26,454 nucleotides of DNA from Candidatus Anaerobutyricum stercoripullorum (GTDB taxonomy: Bacteria > Bacillota > Clostridia > Lachnospirales > Lachnospiraceae). Shown piece by piece: positions 1 through 9,130 of this stretch (position 1 is its first letter; each line of letters begins with the position of its first letter). Position numbers and translations under genes: made by a program. The DNA is taken from assembly GCA_019114885.1 (NCBI GenBank), contig DXEQ01000099.1, positions 1 through 26,454 of the forward strand. The letters are read 5' to 3'. The notes under the pieces were generated by a model. That model did not search any database, had not been told where the DNA came from, and saw only the letters and a program-made list of their open reading frames with translations.

Positions 1-103
1 CCCCGAACAGATCCGCAGCGCCGGACAGCAGCAAAAGACTCAGCAAAATGGATATTGCCGCATCACCGCCCGAATATTTCTTTTCTTTTTGCATATTCTG
101 CAT
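1..103 (-). CDS. Membrane protein, N-terminal fragment (cut by window edge)
   Basis: Reading leftwards from an ATG at 103, the frame stays open to the window edge and gives 34 residues. They begin with a short polar, lysine-rich stretch (MQNMQKEKKY) and run into a hydrophobic segment, consistent with a cytoplasmic start followed by a membrane helix. A GGAG-type ribosome binding site lies just upstream, and the start is 25 bases after the stop of the DUF58 gene, so it is probably the next gene of the same operon. In many bacteria the gene after MoxR and DUF58 encodes a multi-pass protein with a transglutaminase-like domain; that identity is inferred only from gene order, because the domain itself would lie outside the window. 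Confidence 0.6.
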   Translation of the reverse strand, partial: MQNMQKEKKYSGGDAAISILLSLLLLSGAADLFG

Positions 104-128
104 GATTTCACTCTCCAACTATTCCACA

Positions 129-1286
129 TCATATGTAAATGTATCTGCCCTGTTCCGGATTCTTCTCTGACAGCGCCAGCAGCTCGTAGCCTCCGTTTTT
201 ATCCGTGTAATCTTCTTCTCCCTCCACAGGGAAAATCACGGTCAGGCTGACCTGTGCCGTCAGCATTTTGAGCGGCTCGTCAAAAAGCTGCGCCGTGATG
301 TAGATCACCTTGGTGTAATGAAACTGCCGGCCGGCTTTCATGAATGTCTGGATGATATGATCCGGACCTTCCTGCGCGCGCATGCCCATCATGCTGTCCC
401 TGACCTTTCGGATGTCTGTTCTGGAACAGACCGGAAACTCCAGCAGTCTTCCGTTGACCATGCAGCCCACCCGGTGTTCAATATCCAGCTTCAGGAGGGC
501 TTCTATGACCGAGATGCTAAGCCCCGCCACCTGCGCGATCCGCCGGTCTGCCACCGCTCCCTTTCCGGAAAGAGAGAAAAGGACAATGGTGTCAAAGCTG
601 GACGGCCGGCTGAATTCCCGCACCAAAAGCCTGTCCAGCTTGGAGGACAGCTTCCAGTGTACGGAGCGTATGCTGTCCCCTTCCTGATAACTGCGCAGAT
701 CAAAAATCTCCGCCGCGTCATTACCGCTGACATTTTCATCATAAATATCTCCCGTCTCCCTGGACTTTGGTCTCTGAGAGAGCAGCAGACTGATCGGAAA
801 CAGTTGCGGACAGATCATCATTTTCTGTGTGTCCGCAAATGTTTTCCGGATCCGGAACAACCGGAAAACATCGTAACAGAAGACCTCGCTGGTCCGGATC
901 TCCACCTCACCGCAGAGGTCGGTCTCCACCGGCAGAAGAAACTCCTGTTTTCTGCTGTACCCCGGATATACGGAAAGGTGCGCCGACTCCTCTCTGTCAA
1001 ACATACGGTAATACACCGTCAGAGGAATCACCAGCTGTCTGGCCGTCCATCCCGGATTCTTCGTGATATGAAAATGTACGGACACCTCCTGTCCCGTCAT
1101 GCAGGACGCCGGCATGACCGTCTCCAGCTTTAAAGAATACATCCAGACCGCCGTCAGAAAGACAGAGAGCAGCGGGAACACAGACAGCAAAAGCAGAAGC
1201 AGGAGCACCTGCGCTGTTCCTGTCCACAAAAACAGCAGCACTGTCAGCACGAGAATGATTCCGTAATATATCCTGTATCTTATCAT
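129..1286 (-). CDS. DUF58 domain membrane protein
   Basis: A 385-residue protein of the DUF58 family, which is regularly encoded next to MoxR ATPases; its biochemical role is not settled. Two hydrophobic segments near the N terminus (roughly residues 7-22 and 28-46) should anchor it in the membrane. The C-terminal half carries the family signature, seen as LRSYQEGDSIRSVHWKLSSK, followed by a von Willebrand A-like region. I chose the ATG at 1286 because it lies 4 bases after the MoxR stop and starts directly before the membrane segment; an in-frame ATG at 1370 would give 28 unlikely residues overlapping the MoxR coding region. Close spacing suggests co-expression and probably a complex with the MoxR protein. 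Confidence 0.88.
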   Translation of the reverse strand: MIRYRIYYGIILVLTVLLFLWTGTAQVLLLLLLLSVFPLLSVFLTAVWMYSLKLETVMPASCMTGQEVSVHFHITKNPGWTARQLVIPLTVYYRMFDREESAHLSVYPGYSRKQEFLLPVETDLCGEVEIRTSEVFCYDVFRLFRIRKTFADTQKMMICPQLFPISLLLSQRPKSRETGDIYDENVSGNDAAEIFDLRSYQEGDSIRSVHWKLSSKLDRLLVREFSRPSSFDTIVLFSLSGKGAVADRRIAQVAGLSISVIEALLKLDIEHRVGCMVNGRLLEFPVCSRTDIRKVRDSMMGMRAQEGPDHIIQTFMKAGRQFHYTKVIYITAQLFDEPLKMLTAQVSLTVIFPVEGEEDYTDKNGGYELLALSEKNPEQGRYIYI

Positions 1287-1290
1287 GATC

Positions 1291-2235
1291 TTACCTGCCC
1301 CATCCCAGTGACGGAGGTTCCACTTCCTGCAAGATTCCCTGGAGGAGGGTCTCCGCCTTAAGACCTTCAATCTTGGCCTGCGGCTTCAAGACGATCCGGT
1401 GCGCACAGACATCGGTAAACACTTCCTGTACATCTTCCGGGATCACAAAGTCTCTCCTTCTTAAGATAGCGCAGGCCCGCGCCATCTTAAGAAGTGCGAT
1501 CACGCCCCGGGGACTGACGCCAAGCTCGATTCTTCCGTCTGTTCTGGTGGCCTCGCACAGCAGTGTGATGTAGCGGAGAATCTCCTCTGTGACGGTGATC
1601 GAGGTCAGATAATTCTGAATCTCCAGCAGGTCGTCTCTGTCAATGATCTTCTGCATGTTCTCAAGAGGATCCTGATACATTTTCCGCTTGAGAATCTGAA
1701 TCTGTTCCTCCGTGTTGGGATACCCGATACTGAGCCGCACCATAAACCGGTCCAGCTGGGATTCCGGCAACCGCTGTGTCCCGGCAAACCCCAGAGGGTT
1801 CTGGGTGGCGATACAGATAAACGGATGCGGCAGCCGGTGCGTCACTCCGTCCACTGTCACATTTCTCTCTTCCATGGCCTCCAGCAGCGCCGACTGTGTC
1901 TTGGCAGAAGTACGGTTGATCTCATCTCCCAGAAAAAGGTGGCACATGACCGCTCCGGAGCGGTAAGTAAACGCTCCCTTTTCTCTGTCATACACACTGA
2001 AACCGATGATGTCCGAAGGCAGTGTGTCCGGAGTGAATTGCACCCTCTTATAATCCAGTCCCAATGCCTTTGAAAATGCCAGCGCCATGGTCGTCTTTCC
2101 GACGCCGGGCGCATCCTCCAGCAGGATATGCCCGCCGGCATAGATGGTCATGAGAACCTTCTCCACCACCTTATTTTTCCCGACCAGCACCTTTCCGATC
2201 TCTCTGATGATCTGCCCTGATTTTTCCACTATCAT
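1291..2235 (-). CDS. MoxR-family AAA+ ATPase
   Basis: A 314-residue AAA+ ATPase of the MoxR type, thought to act as a chaperone-like ATPase on membrane or metal-binding partners. Visible motifs are Walker A (APGVGKTT, about residues 42-49), Walker B (LFLGDEINR, about 100-108) and a sensor 1 stretch (ATQNP, about 143-147). The ATG at 2235 is preceded by a GGAGG site and matches the usual family start; the frame is open much further upstream only because it runs through the repetitive end of the preceding gene. The first 65 bases overlap the end of the LRR gene, which suggests translational coupling. It forms the usual MoxR-DUF58 pair with the next gene. Confidence 0.93.
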   Translation of the reverse strand: MIVEKSGQIIREIGKVLVGKNKVVEKVLMTIYAGGHILLEDAPGVGKTTMALAFSKALGLDYKRVQFTPDTLPSDIIGFSVYDREKGAFTYRSGAVMCHLFLGDEINRTSAKTQSALLEAMEERNVTVDGVTHRLPHPFICIATQNPLGFAGTQRLPESQLDRFMVRLSIGYPNTEEQIQILKRKMYQDPLENMQKIIDRDDLLEIQNYLTSITVTEEILRYITLLCEATRTDGRIELGVSPRGVIALLKMARACAILRRRDFVIPEDVQEVFTDVCAHRIVLKPQAKIEGLKAETLLQGILQEVEPPSLGWGR

Positions 2236-5200
2236 TATTCTGTCCTCCCCGGCTCTGCCTGATTGGTTTTGTTTTCTTTGCGGCGTCCGCGGCTGCTTCG
2301 CCTGCGGTGTTTGCTTGTACAGCATCTGTATCCGGATCGTCCGATTGCGCATTATCTGTGCCGCCTGACTGTATGGTATCCGTATTTGTGCCGCCCGGCT
2401 GCGCAACATCTGTATCGGTATCATCCGGCTGTGCGGTATCCGTATCGGTGCCGCCCGGCTGCGCAACATCTGTATCAGTATCATCCGGCTGTGTGGTATC
2501 CGTATCGGTGCCGCCCGGCTGCGCAACATCTGTATCGGTATCATCCGGCTGTACGGTATCCGTATCGGTGCCGCCCGGCTGCGCAACATCTGTATTGGTA
2601 TCATCCGGCTGTGCGGTATCCGTATTTGCGCCGTCTGGCTGTGCGGTATCTGTATCCGGATTATCCGGCTTGACGTCGTCTGTCTTCCCCTTGCCCGGAT
2701 GACCGGAATTCGTGTTCTCTGTCTCCGGATTCTCCTCCGCATCCTTAAGCGTCCACTGACCGTCTTCCCATGTCCAGTGCTGTCCGTTTTCTATCTTCTT
2801 CGTGCCGTCATCGCTCACAGCGGCCAGAATCCGCTCTCCGGCTCCCGCGCCGTATTCTTTATCCAGCTGACGGCCCCACTGTTCCAGATAATCTTCATAG
2901 GCCGCCATTGGCACATAGATTCTGACATCTTCATCCACATTTTTACCGAAAATCTTCTTTCCAAGTGAAAACGGCGCATATCCTTTCACCGTCAGAGTGC
3001 GGAAAGAAGTACAGTTCTCCAGCATGCCGTCTCCCAGAGAGTATACGCTCTCCGGCAGAGTGAGCGCCGCCAATGAGGCACAGTTCTCAAAAGCTTCTTC
3101 CCCGATGGTGCGCAGGGCGCTTCCCTCCACATGGACCGTTTCCAGGGCGGTACAGTTCTCAAAGACCTCACTGCCGATACTTTCCACCCGGTTCGGTATG
3201 GTCAGAGAAACCAATTTCGTACAATTTCTGAAACTGCCATCTTCCAGACGCACGCAGTACAGGGAACTGGAATTATATATCTGCGCATCTTTTGCGCCCG
3301 CCGGTACCCGGATGGCGATCAGTCCCGCCGAATTCTCCCCGCGGACCAGATACAATATATTATTTACTGCCCGGTAATCACTGCCATCCTGCGCGATCAG
3401 CCGGGAAACAAGGGTCGGATACTCATCTTCCCACGCCTCGTAATATCTCAGATACGTCTCTCCCTCCTGACCGGCCGGGATGTAGACATGCACGCGCTCC
3501 TCGCCCGCTTCATCAAAAACATCCTCTCCCAGCATCGGCGGTTCTTCACCGTTAAAGGAGAGCATCTCCAGACGGGCGCCCCAGAAGGCTCTGTCCTCCA
3601 GTTCTTCCAGGCGATCGGCAAATGTCGCCTGGATCAGGCCGGAACAGTCCTCATAGGCACTGACGCCGACCGTGCGAATATTCGGCATGTTGGACCAGCT
3701 GGCCGACGTGATGCTCCTGCACTGATAAAACGCTTTATCCCCGATTCTTGTGACCGCGTTCAGCAGTGTTCTCGACAGCGAGAGGCTTCGCAGCTGCTGA
3801 CAGCCGCTGCAGAACTCGTCCGGAATCTCAGAAGCTCTTCCCTGCAGCGACAGGGAGACGAGGGAAGTACAGTCTTTGAACACGCCTTTTCCATACCGTT
3901 CCATCGAGGACGGCAGGAAAACGCCTTCCCGTTTCGCCGTCTCACCGGTCAGGGAAGTGCAGCCGGCAAAGGCATAGTCTCCGATCTCTGTAAGGCAGGT
4001 GGCAGACAAACTGGTGAAATCCACCGTCCGCAAAGAAGTACAGCCGGCAAAAGCCCGCTCACCGATGCGTTCCACCGTGTAAGTGCTGTTCACCGCCATC
4101 AGTCCCTGACAGTCTCTGGCGGCTTCGTCCGCCACTTCTTCCGTTCCGAGAGAAACATTCAGCACGCCCGCAAAGGATCGCGGCACGTAATGAAGGACAA
4201 CCCCTCCCGTATCTTCCAGACCGTAGAGGACGCCGCCCTGCACTTCCGCCTCTATGCCATAGGAACGTACCGGCAGGGACGTCCAGCTCTCATAATAGGT
4301 AAGCTGCTCTTCCGACGTCCAGAACGCGAAGTGCTCTCCACACATTTCTCCTCCGAACAGGTCTCCCTCCGGAGCTGGCAGCCGCAGTCCGGCAGCCAGG
4401 CAGACAACCTCCAGATCTTCGCAATCCGCAAAGAGATTGGCCGGCAGTCTTTTTATGGTATCCGGCAGCACCAGCACGGACAGTCCCTCACAGGAATGGA
4501 AGGCGTCCGCCCGGATCTCCGCCGTCTCTTCTTTTACAGTAAATGTTCCGTCTGAGGCAGACATCGCCTGAACCAGACAGAGCGAGCCGTCCATTCTGCG
4601 CTCATAAAGACCTCCGTTTTCCACGAAAGTCCCTTCTTCCATGACTCTGTCTTTGATCACGGTAAACGGCGTCTGATCAAAAGACCAGTTCCACAGTGCG
4701 CTCCACCAGTCCAAAGCCAGATGATAAGAGTTGCGCAGTTCATGATTGTCCGTGTACGGCACATAGATCACAAGTCCGCCGTCCTCGCTGGTTCCGTCAA
4801 AGACATTGGAGGCCACCGACACGACTTTCGACCGGTTCAGGATACTCATCTCCGTCAGCGAACTGCAGTCTGCCAGGGCGCGCTCTTTCAGAGAAAGCGT
4901 CGACTCCGGCAAAAGCACCGTCTCCAGAGAGGAACAGCCCGCGAAAGTCTCTTCCGGCAGAAGCGTGAGTCCCGTCCGGGAGAGATTCCCCTCTCGGAGC
5001 GCAGCACAGTCTTTAAACACGGCCTTTCCCATCTTCGTCAGCCGTTCTCCCTGATTGATGGCAACCTCTTTTAATCTCTGACATCCCGCAAAAGCCCGGT
5101 CGCCGATTTCTTCGATGGAAGCAGGCAGCGTGATGGCAGAAAGCAGCGTACAGGCGGCATAGGTCCTGTCTCCTTCCTGCCCTTCTGAAAACACACCCTC

Positions 5201-8200
5201 TCCCAAAGAGCGAAGGCCGGTTAGCAGATCAAAGTTCGTGACCGACTCCAGCGCCGTGCAGCCGGAAAAGGCATGATCACCGATGGAAACAAGGTCGGAA
5301 TCCGCCAGTACCACCAGACTGCGCATTCCCGTACATCCGGCAAAACAGAACGCCGGTACCTCCGTGAGAGAAGACGGCAGCCACATATTATTAAGACCGG
5401 TGCAGTCCAGAAAGGCTCCTCTTCCCAGTTCCTGCAGACCGTCATACAAAGCCAATGTCTGCGTATACCGCGCGCAGCCTGCAAAAGCGTAATCGCCGAT
5501 GGTCTCGCAGGCCGCGGCATAGGTTCCCGCAATGCTTGTGCGCATATTCACACAATTTCTAAAGCAGGCGTCGCCGATCTTCCGGACGCCGGCCTCAAAG
5601 TAGACCATCTGCAGCGACATGCAGTCCTCAAAAGTGCTGCTGCCCACCGATGTGATCTCGGTTCCGGTATCACTTCCAAAATATACGGTCGAAAGCCTCG
5701 GATTCTCCGCGAAGACTGCCTCGCCCACTTCGGCGGTATCTCCCAGCCAGATCACGGTCTCCAGATTCTCACAATCCGCGAAGGCAGATTCGCCCAGATT
5801 CCTGCAGTCTTCTCCGATCAGCGCTTCCTGCAGATCCGCGCAGCCCGCAAAGGCATACGCTCCAATGGTCTTAACCCGGTTCATCTGCGCAGCGGCGATC
5901 CCGGTCAGGCCGGTGCACCGGAAAAAGGCTCTGCTGCCAATCTCCCGGGTACCATCCAGCATGGAAACATTACCCGTCACATCCGTCGGTACATTTAAAA
6001 CAGCGAAGGTATCCTCTGTCTTCTTCTCATAAATCATCCTGTCCGAAGCAAAATAGCGCTCTCCCGCCAGAAGCTGTGTCTGCTGCGGCAAAACAGGATC
6101 TGCCCCGGCATTGCCGAGCACCACCGTCTCCAGAGAATCACATCCGGCAAAGGCGTCCCCGATCTGTTCAAGCTGTGGATTGGCGAAAACAGCAATCTCC
6201 AGATCACCACAGCCGTAAAACGCATTTTCTCCGATTCTTGTCACATCCGGCAGCTCCACATAGATCAGATCGTCACACCAGGCAAAGGCGCCCGCCGCCA
6301 GTTCCACCACGCGATATCCTTCCGGCACATGATACGTCTCCAGTTCCTCCGGCACGCTGCAGAGAATCAGCGCCTGCCCGTCTTCCTCTTTTTGCAGGTA
6401 GGCACATCCCTGCCCGTCAATAAAGAGCGTGCCCTCCGCAAAGGTCAGCATCCGGCTGACAGCTTCTTCTCCATAGTCTTCTCCCAGTCTGTCAATCCAT
6501 CCGGAAGCCTCCTCCTGCGCCAGAGAAATGTAGAACTTCATCCCCCGTGGCGCCTCGTCGCCCGCTATCTTTTCTTCCAGCACAATGGCCTGTCCACCGC
6601 CGATCTGCACTCCCGCAAGAGAATCTTCCAGTCCGGCAAAACTGTTCCCTGCGAGATGGGTTACATTTTCTCCCACATGAACGAACTGGATACTGCCAGG
6701 CTCCGCGAAGGCATAGGCGTCAATTCCCTGCGCCTCTTCCGGCACTTCATATGTCTTCTCTTCTCCGGATACAAAGGCAAGATTCTTTCCGTCGTCTGTC
6801 AGGGAATACACCGTATCGCCCTGGTTTTCGTAACGGCTCTGGGCGCCGTCTTCCGTGCAGATACTCTTTGCGGCCGCACCGGTCTCTCCCAGTTCCCCGT
6901 CAAAAATCTCACCCCAGGAAGACAGATACCGTTTGTAGATCAGATCATCCACCACGCTGTCCTCGGTCTCCGGGACCTCCACCCGGACCGCGCAGTCCGC
7001 GCCTCCAAACACCGGCGCCTCGTCTCCGGTCCGGAGCTCCGGCGGGCGTTCTGCTTCCATGGTGATGGACAATGTCCCTCCCTCGCAGCCTGCCGCCGCG
7101 TCAGCCAGCGCGCCTTTTGCGATGGTCTGTACATTTTCCGCTATGGTAAATTCCTGACAATCCGACGGCACTTTCCAGAGAACACTCTGGTCCGCCGAAT
7201 ATAACAGACCGTCCTGCGCATCAAAAATGTGATTCTCCTCGACCACATTACCTTCCCCTTCCTCCGGCGTCGACGTAACGGAATACTCCGAAAGCTTCGG
7301 GAACTTCCGTCCTGCCGCCGACAGGTCCACACTGTTGACTGTGGCGGAAAGGGCCAGCGTCCGGATCTCTTCTGCCTGCGCGGAAATCTGAAAATCTTTA
7401 TCCAAAGCCACGCGGGTGACGCCGTACGGAACATCCAGCCGGTCGCTCTCCTTTTGCGGCACATACCCGCAGAGCACCTGATCGTCCCCCTGCGTCTTTA
7501 CGAGGTATCCTTCCGAGAGCAGTGGCTCCAGCGGAATGGCGTACATAACCTGCGTGTGCTGTCCTTCTTTAAATGTATAGGATATCTCCCTGTTCCGGGC
7601 CGTTGCCGGATAGCGGGAAGACCAGCCGTAAAAGAGGTCTGTCAGGTATCCTTCCTCACTGATGGTATAGCGGCCGTTTTCCCGCAGGCGCTCCACCATC
7701 TCATTGTACGGGCACCGGCCGTCATAAGTCCCGTTGAGCACCACGGTCCTGTCATCGGTGTAAATGGTATCCAGCACCCTGTTCTCATCGTACATGATCG
7801 TCAGCCGGTAATCCCGGACATCGTAATGCACGGCGTCCATCTGCTTTAAGACCTCCGTCGTCCCCTCTCCGGGACCACAGTATATAATATCTGCCTGCCA
7901 CAGACTGCCATCCTCTTTCTTCGCCGCCACACCTCCTGTCTGTTCTTTAAACTCCACCCGGTAATTGCTCTCATCCGGCAGGTAAACTTCCTGACCACCC
8001 TGTACGGTCCTGCCGTATACCTCCAGCGAGATGGCGCTGCGAATCGGCGTATCATTGACGGTATCTCCCTCAAAAAGCGTCTCGCCGGTCACATAGGCCG
8101 GGGAAGAATGGTAATTGACACGCATGGTCGTATAACGGATATAATCATCTTTTACGACACAGACCACGGACCGCTTCATCCCCTGGCAGGTGATCTCCAG

Positions 8201-9037
8201 AGAAAAACTCTTATTGACATCGGCATCCGTCAGCTTGCGGGCATATTCCTGCGGAATCGCATCCATGGAAAATGTCGTCTCCGTCTCTGTTTTTGTGCGG
8301 GACGGATCTTCTTTGTTCTCCCAGTGGGAAGTTACCGTGATATTTCCCCGGATATAGGACTCGGAAGGGGTCTGTTCTTTATAAAGAGACACTGCGTCCT
8401 GATTTCTGTAGTAAGAGATGGTGAGATCTCTGGCAACCCACTCATCCGGATCTTCGTCCGGCTGCGGCCAATCATCCGGGTCATCGTCATCCGGGTCTTC
8501 GTCCGGCTCTTCCTCATCTGGAGCGGAAGGCTCCTCTGTCGGCTGCCGGTTCTCTTCCTCTGAGCGGTCCGGTTCTTCGGGGACACCTTCCTCTTCCTCA
8601 TCCGGACGGACAGGATCCTCCGGATTCCCGCCTTCCACCTGCCGGCGGATTCCTTCTCCCGGCTGTCTGTCCACATAGACGATCTGCCGGCTGCCGGTCC
8701 GTTCACGGTCATTGTCCTCGCGGTAAGCCTGCGGGGCCGGATCCTCCGCTTCCGGATTCTCTGTCCGCTGACCGGTCTGTTCCTGCTCAAAGGTGTCATC
8801 CTGCCGGTCATCTTCTTCTTTCTGCTTCTCTCCGTCCTCCTCCAGACCATACCCTTTCGGATCGAACTCCTCCTTTCGCTCCTCCCGGGACAGGAAGGAT
8901 TCCGGATGGAACATACTGCCGATCCTGCCCGCCTGAAGGGCGATCACAAGACAGAACAACAGGACTGCCGCCGTCAGAGCCAACGCAGGCCAGGAACTTT
9001 TTCTCTTTTGCAAATACTCTTTTAACCTCTTCATCAT
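2171..9037 (-). CDS. Giant BspA-type leucine-rich-repeat surface protein
   Basis: A 2288-residue protein. It opens with a short basic cytoplasmic segment, one membrane helix (about residues 17-36) and no obvious cleavage site, so it is probably held in the membrane by an uncleaved signal anchor. Residues about 50-200 are a very acidic, proline-rich linker that could span the cell wall. A region of unclear fold (about 200-600) follows, then more than twenty LRR_5/BspA-type repeats from about 620 to 2040, with recurring units such as IGDYAFAGCTSL and AFxxCxxL. The tail carries a Thr/Asp/Gln/Pro tandem repeat (about residues 2120-2215) and a basic end. There is no LPxTG motif. BspA-like proteins are often adhesins or host- or polymer-binding proteins; the target here is unknown. 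Two adjacent ATGs at 9037 and 9034 could both start it. Confidence 0.87.
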   Translation of the reverse strand: MMKRLKEYLQKRKSSWPALALTAAVLLFCLVIALQAGRIGSMFHPESFLSREERKEEFDPKGYGLEEDGEKQKEEDDRQDDTFEQEQTGQRTENPEAEDPAPQAYREDNDRERTGSRQIVYVDRQPGEGIRRQVEGGNPEDPVRPDEEEEGVPEEPDRSEEENRQPTEEPSAPDEEEPDEDPDDDDPDDWPQPDEDPDEWVARDLTISYYRNQDAVSLYKEQTPSESYIRGNITVTSHWENKEDPSRTKTETETTFSMDAIPQEYARKLTDADVNKSFSLEITCQGMKRSVVCVVKDDYIRYTTMRVNYHSSPAYVTGETLFEGDTVNDTPIRSAISLEVYGRTVQGGQEVYLPDESNYRVEFKEQTGGVAAKKEDGSLWQADIIYCGPGEGTTEVLKQMDAVHYDVRDYRLTIMYDENRVLDTIYTDDRTVVLNGTYDGRCPYNEMVERLRENGRYTISEEGYLTDLFYGWSSRYPATARNREISYTFKEGQHTQVMYAIPLEPLLSEGYLVKTQGDDQVLCGYVPQKESDRLDVPYGVTRVALDKDFQISAQAEEIRTLALSATVNSVDLSAAGRKFPKLSEYSVTSTPEEGEGNVVEENHIFDAQDGLLYSADQSVLWKVPSDCQEFTIAENVQTIAKGALADAAAGCEGGTLSITMEAERPPELRTGDEAPVFGGADCAVRVEVPETEDSVVDDLIYKRYLSSWGEIFDGELGETGAAAKSICTEDGAQSRYENQGDTVYSLTDDGKNLAFVSGEEKTYEVPEEAQGIDAYAFAEPGSIQFVHVGENVTHLAGNSFAGLEDSLAGVQIGGGQAIVLEEKIAGDEAPRGMKFYISLAQEEASGWIDRLGEDYGEEAVSRMLTFAEGTLFIDGQGCAYLQKEEDGQALILCSVPEELETYHVPEGYRVVELAAGAFAWCDDLIYVELPDVTRIGENAFYGCGDLEIAVFANPQLEQIGDAFAGCDSLETVVLGNAGADPVLPQQTQLLAGERYFASDRMIYEKKTEDTFAVLNVPTDVTGNVSMLDGTREIGSRAFFRCTGLTGIAAAQMNRVKTIGAYAFAGCADLQEALIGEDCRNLGESAFADCENLETVIWLGDTAEVGEAVFAENPRLSTVYFGSDTGTEITSVGSSTFEDCMSLQMVYFEAGVRKIGDACFRNCVNMRTSIAGTYAAACETIGDYAFAGCARYTQTLALYDGLQELGRGAFLDCTGLNNMWLPSSLTEVPAFCFAGCTGMRSLVVLADSDLVSIGDHAFSGCTALESVTNFDLLTGLRSLGEGVFSEGQEGDRTYAACTLLSAITLPASIEEIGDRAFAGCQRLKEVAINQGERLTKMGKAVFKDCAALREGNLSRTGLTLLPEETFAGCSSLETVLLPESTLSLKERALADCSSLTEMSILNRSKVVSVASNVFDGTSEDGGLVIYVPYTDNHELRNSYHLALDWWSALWNWSFDQTPFTVIKDRVMEEGTFVENGGLYERRMDGSLCLVQAMSASDGTFTVKEETAEIRADAFHSCEGLSVLVLPDTIKRLPANLFADCEDLEVVCLAAGLRLPAPEGDLFGGEMCGEHFAFWTSEEQLTYYESWTSLPVRSYGIEAEVQGGVLYGLEDTGGVVLHYVPRSFAGVLNVSLGTEEVADEAARDCQGLMAVNSTYTVERIGERAFAGCTSLRTVDFTSLSATCLTEIGDYAFAGCTSLTGETAKREGVFLPSSMERYGKGVFKDCTSLVSLSLQGRASEIPDEFCSGCQQLRSLSLSRTLLNAVTRIGDKAFYQCRSITSASWSNMPNIRTVGVSAYEDCSGLIQATFADRLEELEDRAFWGARLEMLSFNGEEPPMLGEDVFDEAGEERVHVYIPAGQEGETYLRYYEAWEDEYPTLVSRLIAQDGSDYRAVNNILYLVRGENSAGLIAIRVPAGAKDAQIYNSSSLYCVRLEDGSFRNCTKLVSLTIPNRVESIGSEVFENCTALETVHVEGSALRTIGEEAFENCASLAALTLPESVYSLGDGMLENCTSFRTLTVKGYAPFSLGKKIFGKNVDEDVRIYVPMAAYEDYLEQWGRQLDKEYGAGAGERILAAVSDDGTKKIENGQHWTWEDGQWTLKDAEENPETENTNSGHPGKGKTDDVKPDNPDTDTAQPDGANTDTAQPDDTNTDVAQPGGTDTDTVQPDDTDTDVAQPGGTDTDTTQPDDTDTDVAQPGGTDTDTAQPDDTDTDVAQPGGTNTDTIQSGGTDNAQSDDPDTDAVQANTAGEAAADAAKKTKPIRQSRGGQNNDSGKIRADHQRDRKGAGREK
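2367..2670 (-). repeat. 60-bp in-frame tandem repeat in the LRR gene tail
   Basis: Four nearly perfect 60-base units fill 2401-2640, with degenerate half-units on either side. Each unit encodes 20 residues made of two related 10-residue halves of the form TDTxxAQPxx. The unit length is a multiple of three, so gain or loss of units would keep the frame. The units differ at only a few positions, which points to recent expansion or homogenisation. The repeat produces long open shadow frames on both strands that should not be called genes. Confidence 0.93.
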
Positions 9038-9130
9038 CCTAATCCCTTCTTCTCTTCCCCATGTCCCCGTACGGCTCCTGCGCCTGTTTTCTCTGTCTGG
9101 TTCTGTGCTCCGCGCGGTTTCTTCCCTTGT

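Noticed and set aside
318..1133. Large plus-strand open frames over the DUF58, LRR and HypF genes (for example 318-1133, 3131-4555, 21336-22409, 24064-25494)
   Set aside because: They are antisense to well-supported genes, have no recognisable domains and show the Arg/Ser/Pro-rich bias typical of shadows.
2401..2640. Possible CRISPR-like array
   Set aside because: The units are directly abutting 60-base tandem repeats with no unique spacers and lie in frame in a coding sequence.
2236..2742. Long N-terminal extension of the MoxR frame and plus-strand frames rich in Val/Ser/Pro over the same bases
   Set aside because: These are shadow frames of the 60-bp tandem repeat in the LRR gene; the repeat length keeps all frames open.
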